Assembly: GCA_045658985.1 (NCBI GenBank)
Contig: JAZOWC010000004.1
Span: forward strand, 1 to 64,000
Length of the DNA: 64,000 nucleotides
From: RGIG3513 sp045658985
GTDB lineage: Bacteria > Bacillota > Clostridia > Oscillospirales > Butyricicoccaceae
Direction of reading: 5' to 3'
Position numbers and translations under genes: made by a program. This document shows, piece after piece, positions 31,616 through 39,256 of this stretch. The notes below the pieces were generated by a model. It saw nothing but the letters and a program-made list of their open reading frames with translations, made no database searches and was not told the origin of the DNA. The first letter of the stretch is position 1, and the number at the start of each line of letters is the position of its first letter.

Positions 31616-32278
31616 TCAGCTTACAAATGACAGATACCTGCCAAGCAGTCCCGTCATCATCAGAATACCTACCGCCACAAGCAGGCCGCCGCAGATTTTG
31701 TTGATGACGCCGTAGTGTTTTTTGATAAAATCAAAGGCAGCTTTGAGCCTGTCTATGAGCAGTGCGCTGAGCACAAAAGGCAGGCCAAGCCCCGCAGAAT
31801 ACACAAGCAGCATAACAACACCTGCCGCCACCGTGCCCTGCTGGGAGGCCATCATCAGCGCCGAACCCAAAAACGCACCCACGCAGGGAGTCCAACCCAC
31901 CGAGAACACCACGCCGAACAGTACCGAGCGCAAAAATCCGCTGTGGGACATATCTCCCGAGCCAGCAACGCCTCTGAATACGCTCAGCTCAAACAATCCC
32001 AGAAAGCTGAGGCCAAAAAACACAACCACCGCGCCCGTGACTATATTGAGAACCGTGGTATATTTCTGCAAAAATGCGCCCACCGTACCCGCAAAGGCGC
32101 CCATACATATGAACACGAGGGTGAATCCAAGTACGAATCCCAGAGAGTTGAGCAGGGTTTTGGAGGTTTTGGCCCTCTCTCCGCCTGCAAAATAGGATAT
32201 ATACACCGGCAGCATGGGCAGCAGACAGGGGGATATGAAGGTTATTACACCCTCAAGAAATGAGATTATATATTGCAT
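31616..32278 (-). CDS. ccdA: CcdA-family cytochrome c biogenesis/thiol-transfer protein
   Basis: The 220-residue protein has six membrane segments and the two conserved cysteines of CcdA in SPCLLPMLPVY (Cys18) and GWTPCVGAFLG (Cys132). CcdA carries reducing equivalents from cytoplasmic thioredoxin across the membrane. The pair ccdA-tlpA forms a complete small thiol-reduction module; no cytochrome c genes are present, so the purpose may be general extracytoplasmic disulfide reduction. Confidence 0.93.
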   Translation of the reverse strand: MQYIISFLEGVITFISPCLLPMLPVYISYFAGGERAKTSKTLLNSLGFVLGFTLVFICMGAFAGTVGAFLQKYTTVLNIVTGAVVVFFGLSFLGLFELSVFRGVAGSGDMSHSGFLRSVLFGVVFSVGWTPCVGAFLGSALMMASQQGTVAAGVVMLLVYSAGLGLPFVLSALLIDRLKAAFDFIKKHYGVINKICGGLLVAVGILMMTGLLGRYLSFVS

Positions 32279-32417
32279 AGGTTGTCCTTTCTTGACTTGT
32301 TTGGTATATATTATATCCCATTATTTGGGATTATGCAACAGTTTTTGCCGCGGCCGTATTGATTTGGCGCACCAAAAATTGTATACTGATAAAAAACCGT
32401 CCCCAAGGAGGCCGATT

Positions 32418-32891
32418 ATGGCAAGCGAAAAAACCAACGTAATGCGGGTGCTCGACGCCCTCAAAATAGACTACAAATACCACACCTACGCAGACACCGA
32501 CGCCATCAGCGGAGTTGAGGTGGCGCAGGTGCTCAATCAGGACCCCGAGCAGGTGTTCAAAACTCTGGTCACCGTGGGCGCAAAAGGCGAGCACTACGTG
32601 TTTATGATCCCCGTGGCCTACGAGCTCGACCTGAAAAAGGCGGCAAAAGCCGTGGGCGACAAGAGCATCGCAATGATAAAATCCAAGGAGCTTCTGCCCC
32701 TGACCGGCTATATCCACGGCGGCTGCTCGCCCATCGGCATGAAAAAGCAGTTTAAAACCGTCCTTCACGAGACGGCGCAGCTGTTTGACACCATACTGTT
32801 CAGCGCAGGCAAGATCGGCTATCAGGTGGAGCTCCCACCAGACGATCTGCAAAAAGCCGTCCCCTACATCTACGCCGACATAACCGTGTGA
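32418..32891 (+). CDS. ybaK: Cys-tRNA(Pro)/Cys-tRNA deacylase YbaK
   Basis: YbaK removes cysteine from mischarged tRNA-Pro. The 157-residue protein shows the family motifs VFKTLVTVGAKGEHYVFMIPV, KSIAMIKSKELLPLTGYIHGGCSPIGMKK and the ILFSAGKIGYQVEL segment. ATG 32418 follows AAGGAGG. It is transcribed alone, with its own terminator, and is distinct from the ProXp-like protein at 10508. Confidence 0.93.
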   Translation: MASEKTNVMRVLDALKIDYKYHTYADTDAISGVEVAQVLNQDPEQVFKTLVTVGAKGEHYVFMIPVAYELDLKKAAKAVGDKSIAMIKSKELLPLTGYIHGGCSPIGMKKQFKTVLHETAQLFDTILFSAGKIGYQVELPPDDLQKAVPYIYADITV

Positions 32892-32908
32892 TGCTGAAGA
32901 TATAATAC

Positions 32909-32938
32909 AAAAAGGTTCGCGTGCAGCGAACCTTTTTG
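32909..32938. terminator. Terminator between ybaK and cobC
   Basis: AAAAAGGTTCGC (32909-32920) pairs with GCGAACCTTTTT (32926-32937) over GTGCA; A/T tracts on both sides make it bidirectional. Confidence 0.88.
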
Positions 32939-32945
32939 CTGTTAT

Positions 32946-33533
32946 TCAGTTCCGGCGGGAAAGGATGGTCAAGCTGATACTGCCATCCTCCTCCACAATG
33001 CAGTCGCAGACATATCCGCGGCAGTTTTTGAGCTGATAGGTAAAATAGTCTTTCTTTGGCAGGGCAAATCGGGCCATTACAGCCATTATCGTGCCGCCGT
33101 GGACGACGAACGCGGCAGATTCTTCGCCGCGGGCGTGCAGCTTGTGCACAATATCCTCAAAGGCCGCGCACACTCTGAGCGAAAACTCCTCACGGCTCTC
33201 GCCGCCGGGGCAGGCGTCCACGCAGCCGCCCTCCACCCACTGCGTATATCGGGGGTCAGACTGCAGATCTGCGTAGTTTTTGCCCTCAAACTCGCCAAAA
33301 TCCATCTCGTCCAGAGCTTTGACCTCGGTTATCTCCGCCTCGGGGAACAGCAGCTGCGCCGTCTCGCGGGTTCGTCTGCGCGAGGACACCCATACCTGCC
33401 CGACAGTCCTGTCTCCGCCTGCGGCGGCGGCCTGCTGGCGGCCTTCGTCCGACAGGCTCTCGTCGGTAGTGCCGATATACTGCCTGAGGGCATTGCCCTC
33501 GGTGCTGCCGTGGCGGATCAGTATTATTTGCAT
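32946..33533 (-). CDS. cobC: Histidine phosphatase, probable alpha-ribazole phosphatase CobC
   Basis: The 195-residue protein has the phosphohistidine signature LIRHGSTEGNA at residues 5-15, the RRTRETAQ segment and the second histidine in VVHGGT. Position as last gene of the cobT-cobU-cobS run points to alpha-ribazole-5'-phosphate dephosphorylation, the final step of nucleotide-loop assembly; sequence alone would also fit a generic phosphoglycerate-mutase-like phosphatase. ATG 33533 overlaps the cobU-like gene by 10 bases. Confidence 0.82.
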   Translation of the reverse strand: MQIILIRHGSTEGNALRQYIGTTDESLSDEGRQQAAAAGGDRTVGQVWVSSRRRTRETAQLLFPEAEITEVKALDEMDFGEFEGKNYADLQSDPRYTQWVEGGCVDACPGGESREEFSLRVCAAFEDIVHKLHARGEESAAFVVHGGTIMAVMARFALPKKDYFTYQLKNCRGYVCDCIVEEDGSISLTILSRRN

Positions 33534-33883
33534 GGCAGCTGTCCTTTGATAACTGTGGGCAGGCCGCTGACCATACGCACCACGCACTCGGCCTGCTTGG
33601 CAAGCCGCACGCACAGTCTGCCGGTGGCCTCTCTGCCTGCGCGCTCTTTCCAATCAACGGGCATAACACCCGAGCCGACCTCGTTGCAGATGACCACTTC
33701 CTTCTGCACAAGCTGAGCAAGCAGATCATCTATACACTCGGGATGAGCAAACACCATCCGCTCAAGATGAAAAACAACGGGACGTGAGTCCACCACCCCG
33801 TCTGCCATCTCGGCAGGGGTATAACCCATACTCTGCGCAAAGGTACGCTTGCCCGAGCCTTCGCCGCCTACTATCAGAACCAT
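33524..33883 (-). CDS. Short CobU-like protein lacking the guanylylation motif
   Basis: A 119-residue relative of CobU: P-loop GGEGSGKRTF near the start, VVICNEVGSGVMP in the middle and GLPTVIKG at the end line up with CobU, but about 55 residues are missing and the HxxxR region with the guanylylated histidine is absent. A full-length CobU is encoded two genes upstream. ATG 33883 follows AGGTGG and overlaps cobS by 10 bases. It may be a regulator, a partner subunit or a kinase-only variant; I cannot decide. Confidence 0.75.
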   Translation of the reverse strand: MVLIVGGEGSGKRTFAQSMGYTPAEMADGVVDSRPVVFHLERMVFAHPECIDDLLAQLVQKEVVICNEVGSGVMPVDWKERAGREATGRLCVRLAKQAECVVRMVSGLPTVIKGQLPCK

Positions 33884-34653
33884 AATGCCGCCACCTTTTC
33901 CGCAAAAATAAATCCCAGAGCCAGCACGGGCTGCAAAAGGGTAATAATATACCCCGCAAGATCGCCCGACATACCGCCGAACTGCCGCCTGCTCATGATC
34001 TTGATATACACAAATCCGCCTATGCCCAAAAGCACGCACACTATGCCGCCGTGCAGGCTCAGCGCCGTCATTGCCGCGGCGCACACTATGCACCAGCAGA
34101 CCAGCACCGCAGCGGCTTTTTTGGCGGCGGCGTTCTTGAATGCAGAGAGCAGGCCCTCTCCTGTGCTTGAGGGCAACAGAGTTCCTGCCAGCGCACCCAA
34201 TGCACGGGCATACACCTGATGCACACCCAGCATAACTGCCGCCGTGAGTGTAAATCTCACCTCGGCGCACAGAGCAAAGTGCGCAACAAAATATGCCGCC
34301 ACGCCTATGGCCGCAAAGGCGCCTGCGTGGGAGTCTTTGAGGATCTGCCGCTTTTTTTCGGCAGGGGCGTGGCTCGCCAGAGCGTCAACAGTGTCGCAGA
34401 AGCCGTCAAGATGTATTCCGCCCGACACAAGCAGGGGGATTAGCACTATTCCCGCGGCATACAGTATCCTGCCCACGTTGAGAGTGTCACAAAGCACATA
34501 CCACAGCACCATCACAGCTCCGATCACCCCACCTACCAGAGGCAGGGCGCAGAGCATATATTTCATATTGCTGTCCTTCCACTCCACACGGGGCGTGGGA
34601 ATGGACGAAAACATGGAAAAGGCCATGGCGACCGATCTGAAAATATCCTTCAT
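33874..34653 (-). CDS. cobS: Adenosylcobinamide-GDP ribazoletransferase CobS
   Basis: The 259-residue membrane protein joins adenosylcobinamide-GDP with alpha-ribazole phosphate to give cobalamin phosphate. It has FSMFSSIPTPRVEW near the N-terminus, the catalytic-loop motif GGIHLDGFCDTVDAL (around residues 78-92) and the KDSHAGAFAAIGV segment. Overlapped by four bases with cobU upstream. Length is typical. Confidence 0.95.
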   Translation of the reverse strand: MKDIFRSVAMAFSMFSSIPTPRVEWKDSNMKYMLCALPLVGGVIGAVMVLWYVLCDTLNVGRILYAAGIVLIPLLVSGGIHLDGFCDTVDALASHAPAEKKRQILKDSHAGAFAAIGVAAYFVAHFALCAEVRFTLTAAVMLGVHQVYARALGALAGTLLPSSTGEGLLSAFKNAAAKKAAAVLVCWCIVCAAAMTALSLHGGIVCVLLGIGGFVYIKIMSRRQFGGMSGDLAGYIITLLQPVLALGFIFAEKVAALWF

Positions 34654-35174
34654 ATAATTACCTCACCTTTCAGCGGGAGGGGGATTCCGCAAACAAGCTC
34701 GAACACCCTGTCTGCCTTCTGTGCCAGAGCGGCGTTGATGCGGCCCAGCACCTCGATATAGCGGCGGGTCTCGGGGGTATATTCCCCACTGTCGCTGCCC
34801 ACGTCATTGGTGACAATGATCAAGTCATCGCATTGCCTGCACAGCGACTCTATCCCCTCCATCACGCGGTCATAGGGGTCGCTCATATTGCCCTGCTCGT
34901 CGAACATCTCGTTGGCCGTCAGGTTGCATACGCACTCGAGCAGCGCCGTGCCCCGAGAGGGCAGAGTGAGTCCCCCCAGGTCGCGGTACCGCTCAAAGGT
35001 CTCAAAACCCTTGCCCGCACGCATCCTGCGGTGTTTTTCGATCTTCTGCTCGCTGCCGTCGCCAAAAGGCATCATAGCCGCGATATAATATCTGGGCATA
35101 GGCAGGCTGAGACACAGTTCCTCGGCATAGTGGCTCTTGCCGCAGGCCGAGCCGCCCGTGAGCAGGATTATCAT
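34650..35174 (-). CDS. cobU: Adenosylcobinamide kinase/guanylyltransferase CobU
   Basis: The 174-residue enzyme phosphorylates and then guanylylates adenosylcobinamide. It has the P-loop LTGGSACGKSHYAE, the IEKHRRMR motif with the guanylylated His48, the ECVCNLTANEMF segment and VTNDVGSDSGEYT. The ATG at 35174 overlaps the cobT stop by four bases; a longer upstream reading frame is a shadow of cobT. Confidence 0.93.
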   Translation of the reverse strand: MIILLTGGSACGKSHYAEELCLSLPMPRYYIAAMMPFGDGSEQKIEKHRRMRAGKGFETFERYRDLGGLTLPSRGTALLECVCNLTANEMFDEQGNMSDPYDRVMEGIESLCRQCDDLIIVTNDVGSDSGEYTPETRRYIEVLGRINAALAQKADRVFELVCGIPLPLKGEVII

Positions 35175-36238
35175 TTGCTCTCTCCTCCAAGCTGGCTGTA
35201 CTGCTCGATGCCCGTGTCCGCAAAGGCCGCCGAGCCGTTGTACACGCTCAGCGCCATATCCAGCAGAGGCAGCATACACACGCCGCCCGTGCCTTCGCCA
35301 AGCTTCATATTTGCGTATATGACAGGCTCGAGGCCCAGCTCGTCCAGTATGGCCTGCGCCGCAGGCTCCTTTGAGGTATGGCTGGCTATCATGGCACAGC
35401 GGCAGGAGGGGCACAGACGGGCGGCAACAAGAGCGGCCACCGACGAGATCAGTCCGTCCACCACCACGGGCACACGGCAGAGCGCACCGCCTATGAACAT
35501 ACCCGTCATACCCGCCATATCAAAGCCGCCCAGCTTGCTCAGTACGTCCAGCCCATCCGTGGGGTCGGGGCAGTTGACCTCTATGGCGCGGCGGATGGCA
35601 GAGATTTTGCGCACCAGTCCCTCGTCCGACAGTCCCGCGCCTCTGCCCGTGACCGTCTCAACGGGCATATTGAGGAGCACCGAGGCCACCGCACCCGAGG
35701 TGGTGGTGTTGCCTATGCCCATCTCGCCCGTGACCAGAATATTGTAGCCCTCTGCGGCGTATTTGCGTACAAGCTCAATGCCGTATTCTATAGCCTCGCA
35801 GGCCTGCTCACGACTCATGGCAGGCTCTGCGGCAATATTGCCCGTACCGTCGGCAATATGACAGCCGGGCACTCCCTCAACGCGCGTCAGCATACCCATA
35901 TCGTGGGCAAACACGTCTGCACCTGCCGTACGTGCCATCAGGCAAACAGAGGAACGGTGGTCTCTGATCTGGCCTGCCATGGTGGCGGTGACAGAAGCGT
36001 CCGTCTGTGTGACACCCTCGGCTACCACACCGTTGTCGGCGCAGAACACCACAACCGCGCGCTTGCTTATATCCACGTGGGCACTGTCTCCCAGCGCGGC
36101 GATCTTTGTCACCGCCTGCTCCAGCCTGCCCAAACCGTCGAGAGGCTTGGCAATGCCGTCCCAATGGGCTTTGGATGCCTGCATTGCGCCCTCGTCGGCA
36201 GGTTTGATCTGTATATTAAGTTTGTTGAAATCTGTCAT
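35171..36238 (-). CDS. cobT: Nicotinate-nucleotide-dimethylbenzimidazole phosphoribosyltransferase CobT
   Basis: CobT activates the lower base of cobalamin to alpha-ribazole phosphate. The 355 residues contain LDGLGRLEQAVTKIAAL, VVFCADNGVVAEGVTQT, the GEMGIGNTTTSGAV motif and the C-terminal segment EPVIYANMKLGEGTGG with the catalytic glutamate region. It is the first gene of the cobT-cobU-cobS-cobU-like-cobC operon, behind an ordinary promoter and with no riboswitch. Confidence 0.96.
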   Translation of the reverse strand: MTDFNKLNIQIKPADEGAMQASKAHWDGIAKPLDGLGRLEQAVTKIAALGDSAHVDISKRAVVVFCADNGVVAEGVTQTDASVTATMAGQIRDHRSSVCLMARTAGADVFAHDMGMLTRVEGVPGCHIADGTGNIAAEPAMSREQACEAIEYGIELVRKYAAEGYNILVTGEMGIGNTTTSGAVASVLLNMPVETVTGRGAGLSDEGLVRKISAIRRAIEVNCPDPTDGLDVLSKLGGFDMAGMTGMFIGGALCRVPVVVDGLISSVAALVAARLCPSCRCAMIASHTSKEPAAQAILDELGLEPVIYANMKLGEGTGGVCMLPLLDMALSVYNGSAAFADTGIEQYSQLGGESK

Positions 36239-36285
36239 TTTTGTGCCTCTCTTTCAGCCAAAGGCCAACATACCCTATAATGATT

Positions 36286-36313
36286 ATTATACCAACCCCG
36301 CCAAAAAAGTCAA
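36286..36313 (-). promoter_or_regulatory. Promoter of the cobT operon
   Basis: On the minus strand TTGACT (36308-36313), 16 bases, TATAAT (36286-36291), 47 bases before the cobT ATG. The leader is too short for a cobalamin riboswitch. Confidence 0.75.
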
Positions 36314-36426
36314 TCACAGCCGGATATATGCTCTTGCTTTTTTGAGGCGTTTGTATTATGATTTCAACGGGTTGCGTCGGGAGCAGCCGCAAAAATCGCA
36401 AATCCGCAGAAACCGAGGGAATAACC

Positions 36427-37674
36427 ATGAGAACCGCCGCAAAAACAGAAAAACTCAGCCTCTTCCTGCTTGTCTCCGCCCTGCTGATGTACGTGCTGGT
36501 GTGTATGACCAAGTCGAACTACACCGCATCCATAGCTTATATCGTCAAAGAAGGCATATTTACAAAAGCCAAGTCGGGCCTGATCTCGGCCTGCTTCTAT
36601 CTCATATATTCGGTAGGTCAGATAATCGGCGGCGTTGTCTCCGACCGCATCTCCCCCTACAAGGTCATCAGCATAGGCGTGCTGGGCTCAATGCTCATCA
36701 ATCTGGCTCTGTGCTTTACTACCCGATTTGAGGTAGTGCTGGTGCTGTGGAGTCTGTGCGGAATCATACAGTTCGGTATCTGGCCCGGACTTGTCAAGAT
36801 CGTTGCCGGCGTCGTCTCCCCCAAACACCGCAAGACCGCAAGCGTGCTTGTGGGTATGTGCATCGGCACGGGCGGCATACTCAGCTATCTTGTGGCCACT
36901 CCCGTTCTTGAGTGGCTGGGCTGGGCAGGTCTGTTTGGGATGAACACCGCTATTTTGCTGGGTGTGCTCATAATGTGGCTCATCACCGAAAAACTCACCG
37001 CCGCGCCCCTCATGCCCGAGCCTGTTATCGGCAAAAAGGCGGCACAGGTCGGCTCGCGTCCTGCGTTTTTGCCCATATTCCTGCGCAGCGGTCTGCCCGT
37101 GATAATGATCGTCAATATGATCATCAATATGCTCAGCATCGGCGTCAAATCATGGGTGCCCACCATGATGATGGAGAGCTACGATATCTCGGCTACATGG
37201 GCAAGCATGCAGACCGCCATCACCTATGTGGTCAATATCGCAGGCTCCTTTGCCGTCATATATGCATTCCGCAGGATCAAAAACGAGCTTTTGTGCGAGA
37301 GCTCCTATCTGTTTATATGCATCCCATTCTACGTGGTGCTGCTCTTTATCGGCAGAGGCCCTATGTGGAGCATGCTGATGTCGGTGATGGTCACCACCAC
37401 CTTCACCTATGCCATAGGCAACCTCAACGTGCGCACCTCCTCCGCTTACGAAAAATACCGCTGCAGCGCCACGGTCAGCGGCATACTCAACGGTATGGCA
37501 AGCTTTGGCATATTTGTGGCCAACGGCAGCTTCGGCGTGATAGCGCAGAATTGGGGATGGACTGCGGTCACGGTCATACTTGTCTCTGTCGGTTCGCTGG
37601 CCGCTCTGCTCTCGCTCACAATCGGGCTTACCTCGTGGAAAAAGTTCAAACTGGAAAAACCCGCCGAGCAATAA
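36427..37674 (+). CDS. MFS transporter, substrate unknown
   Basis: The 415-residue protein has twelve predicted helices; the N-terminal half contains YSVGQIIGGVVSDRISPYKV, the loop 2-3 MFS motif (G-x-x-S-D-R), and AGVVSPKHRKTASVLVGMCIGTGGILSYL, like the organophosphate:phosphate antiporter (OPA) branch. The substrate cannot be told. ATG 36427 follows GAGGG. It is divergent from cobT and followed by a terminator. Confidence 0.83.
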   Translation: MRTAAKTEKLSLFLLVSALLMYVLVCMTKSNYTASIAYIVKEGIFTKAKSGLISACFYLIYSVGQIIGGVVSDRISPYKVISIGVLGSMLINLALCFTTRFEVVLVLWSLCGIIQFGIWPGLVKIVAGVVSPKHRKTASVLVGMCIGTGGILSYLVATPVLEWLGWAGLFGMNTAILLGVLIMWLITEKLTAAPLMPEPVIGKKAAQVGSRPAFLPIFLRSGLPVIMIVNMIINMLSIGVKSWVPTMMMESYDISATWASMQTAITYVVNIAGSFAVIYAFRRIKNELLCESSYLFICIPFYVVLLFIGRGPMWSMLMSVMVTTTFTYAIGNLNVRTSSAYEKYRCSATVSGILNGMASFGIFVANGSFGVIAQNWGWTAVTVILVSVGSLAALLSLTIGLTSWKKFKLEKPAEQ

Positions 37675-37683
37675 ACAACCCCA

Positions 37684-37716
37684 ACCGCTTTGAGTCCCCT
37701 CTCAAAGCGGTTTTTG
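37684..37716 (+). terminator. Terminator of the MFS gene
   Basis: ACCGCTTTGAG (37684-37694) pairs with CTCAAAGCGGT (37701-37711) over a six-base loop, followed by TTTTG. Confidence 0.88.
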
Positions 37717-37717
37717 C

Positions 37718-37746
37718 TTGCATTGTGAGCGCGTTTGGAGTATAAT
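37718..37746 (+). promoter_or_regulatory. Promoter of the SLC13-like permease gene
   Basis: TTGCAT (37718-37723), 17 bases, TATAAT (37741-37746), 30 bases before the ATG at 37777. Confidence 0.7.
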
Positions 37747-37776
37747 GTGAGCGATTTTGTGTTGAGGATGATATAC

Positions 37777-38931
37777 ATGGACGAAAATAAAGTCTCCGCT
37801 GCCGCCGCAGAGCCGAGTCTGCTCAAAAAGTTCCTGCGGTTTGCATCAAAGAACGCCGTGGTGCTCATAGCCTTTGCTCTGGCCTGCATCACCGCCTGCA
37901 TAGTGCCGCCCGACGGAGAATATATCGGGTATTTTGATTTCAAGACCCTTGCCTGCCTGTTTGCCACTCTTGCGGTGGTTGGCGCGCTCAAGAACATCCG
38001 CTTCTTCTCGGTGATGGCGCAGAAGATCGTCAAGACCACCGGCACTGTGCGCGGCATGATAACCGCGCTGGTGTTTATCACCTACTTCGGCTCAATGCTG
38101 ATCGCCAACGATATGGCGCTGATCACATTCCTGCCCCTGGGCTACTACTCGCTGACCGTCACACACAGGCAGGACTATATGGCATTCTGCTTTATTATGC
38201 AGAACATCGCCGCCAATCTGGGCGGTATGCTGACCCCCTTCGGCAACCCCCAGAACCTCTATCTGTACAGCTTCTTCAAGATCCCCTCGGGCGAGTTTAT
38301 GGGCATTATGGCACTGCCTTTTGCCGCCGCCATGGTGCTGATAGTCGGCTGCTGTTTCTTTGTGCGAAAAGACAAAATCGAGATCGATATGTCCCGAGTG
38401 GAAGAACAGCTCCCCAAATCCCGCACCGCCGTCTATCTCGTGCTCTTTGCTCTGTCCATCCTCATCGTGTTCAGAGTGATGCCCTATCTCATAGGTCTGC
38501 TCGTCATACTGGCGTTTTTGCTGGTACTCGACCGCAAAGCCGTGTGGGGCGTGGATTACGGCCTGCTGTTGACCTTTGTGTTCTTCTTCATCTTTGCCGG
38601 AAATATGTCCCGCATCCCCGCAGTCAGCCAGCTTCTGTCCTCCCTGCTGCAGAAAAACACCCTGCTGTTCAGCGCCATGTCCTGTCAGGTCATCAGCAAC
38701 GTGCCCTCTGCCGTGCTGCTCTCCCGCTTCACCCTCAACTACCGTGAGCTGCTGTGGGGTGTCAACATCGGCGGCGCAGGCACACTGATAGCATCGCTGG
38801 CAAGCCTGATCACATTCCGCGAATACACCGCACACAACCCCCGCGGCGCAAAAAAATACCTGATGCTGTTCTCCCTGTTCAATTTCGGCTTCCTGATTAT
38901 TCTCACGGGAATCATGATGCTGGTGAGATAA
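37777..38931 (+). CDS. SLC13/ArsB-NhaD-type anion permease
   Basis: The 384-residue protein has about ten membrane helices and the ion-transporter-superfamily pattern: MLIANDMALITFLPLGYYSL in one half and the hairpin motif NIAANLGGMLTPFGNPQNLYLY, mirrored by SNVPSAVLLSRF and VNIGGAGTLIASLASLI in the other. It may carry a dicarboxylate, phosphate-like or other anion, or sodium/proton. I choose ATG 37777 after TGAGGATG; an ATG nine bases upstream lies inside that site. Confidence 0.82.
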   Translation: MDENKVSAAAAEPSLLKKFLRFASKNAVVLIAFALACITACIVPPDGEYIGYFDFKTLACLFATLAVVGALKNIRFFSVMAQKIVKTTGTVRGMITALVFITYFGSMLIANDMALITFLPLGYYSLTVTHRQDYMAFCFIMQNIAANLGGMLTPFGNPQNLYLYSFFKIPSGEFMGIMALPFAAAMVLIVGCCFFVRKDKIEIDMSRVEEQLPKSRTAVYLVLFALSILIVFRVMPYLIGLLVILAFLLVLDRKAVWGVDYGLLLTFVFFFIFAGNMSRIPAVSQLLSSLLQKNTLLFSAMSCQVISNVPSAVLLSRFTLNYRELLWGVNIGGAGTLIASLASLITFREYTAHNPRGAKKYLMLFSLFNFGFLIILTGIMMLVR

Positions 38932-38993
38932 ATCCCCTGCAGCCACCGCTCTGTATCACCCTAAAAAACGAAGCATACGCCAAAACCATAAAG

Positions 38994-39030
38994 CTGACCT
39001 CGCTTTCTGACAGAAAGCGAGGTCAGTTTT
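38994..39030 (+). terminator. Terminator of the SLC13-like gene
   Basis: CTGACCTCGCTTTCTG (38994-39009) is exactly complementary to CAGAAAGCGAGGTCAG (39011-39026), followed by TTTTCTTC. Confidence 0.85.
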
Positions 39031-39130
39031 CTTCTTTGTGGTGTGCTTAACATAGTGCGCAGACGAAACAGAGGGTGTGGTTTGCCGATTGATGCGGCAA
39101 AAGAGAAAAAATACAAAAAAATCCCAAAAA

Positions 39131-39215
39131 GTAACAATTTGTAACCAAAACGCCCCAAAAAAGGGCATTTTGTTACCATTTTGTAATCGCATTTTGAAAA
39201 AACATATTGTATAAT
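39131..39215 (+). promoter_or_regulatory. Upstream region of the modular secreted-protein genes with GTAAC repeats
   Basis: The 325-base gap 38932-39256 holds the terminator above and an AT-rich control region. GTAAC-type motifs recur (39131, 39141, inverted at about 39172, and TTGTAATC at 39181); GTAACCAAAACGCCC (39141-39155) is largely complementary to GGGCATTTTGTTAC (39163-39176). A TATAAT lies at 39210-39215 with no good -35 box, which fits an activator-dependent promoter (inference). Confidence 0.4.
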
Positions 39216-39256
39216 GCGAGTATAAGAACCCGCCCACCCAAAGAAAGGAGCAAAAT

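Noticed and set aside
32214..32417. Upstream extension of the ybaK frame
   Set aside because: It overlaps the 5' end of ccdA on the other strand and lacks a ribosome binding site; AAGGAGG directly precedes ATG 32418.
33884..34270. N-terminal extension of the CobU-like frame to 34270
   Set aside because: The extension overlaps cobS in another frame and gives Arg/Gly-rich sequence; the P-loop starts right after ATG 33883, which has its own ribosome binding site.
35175..35414. N-terminal extension of the cobU frame to 35414
   Set aside because: It lies wholly inside cobT in another frame; ATG 35174 directly precedes the CobU P-loop strand.
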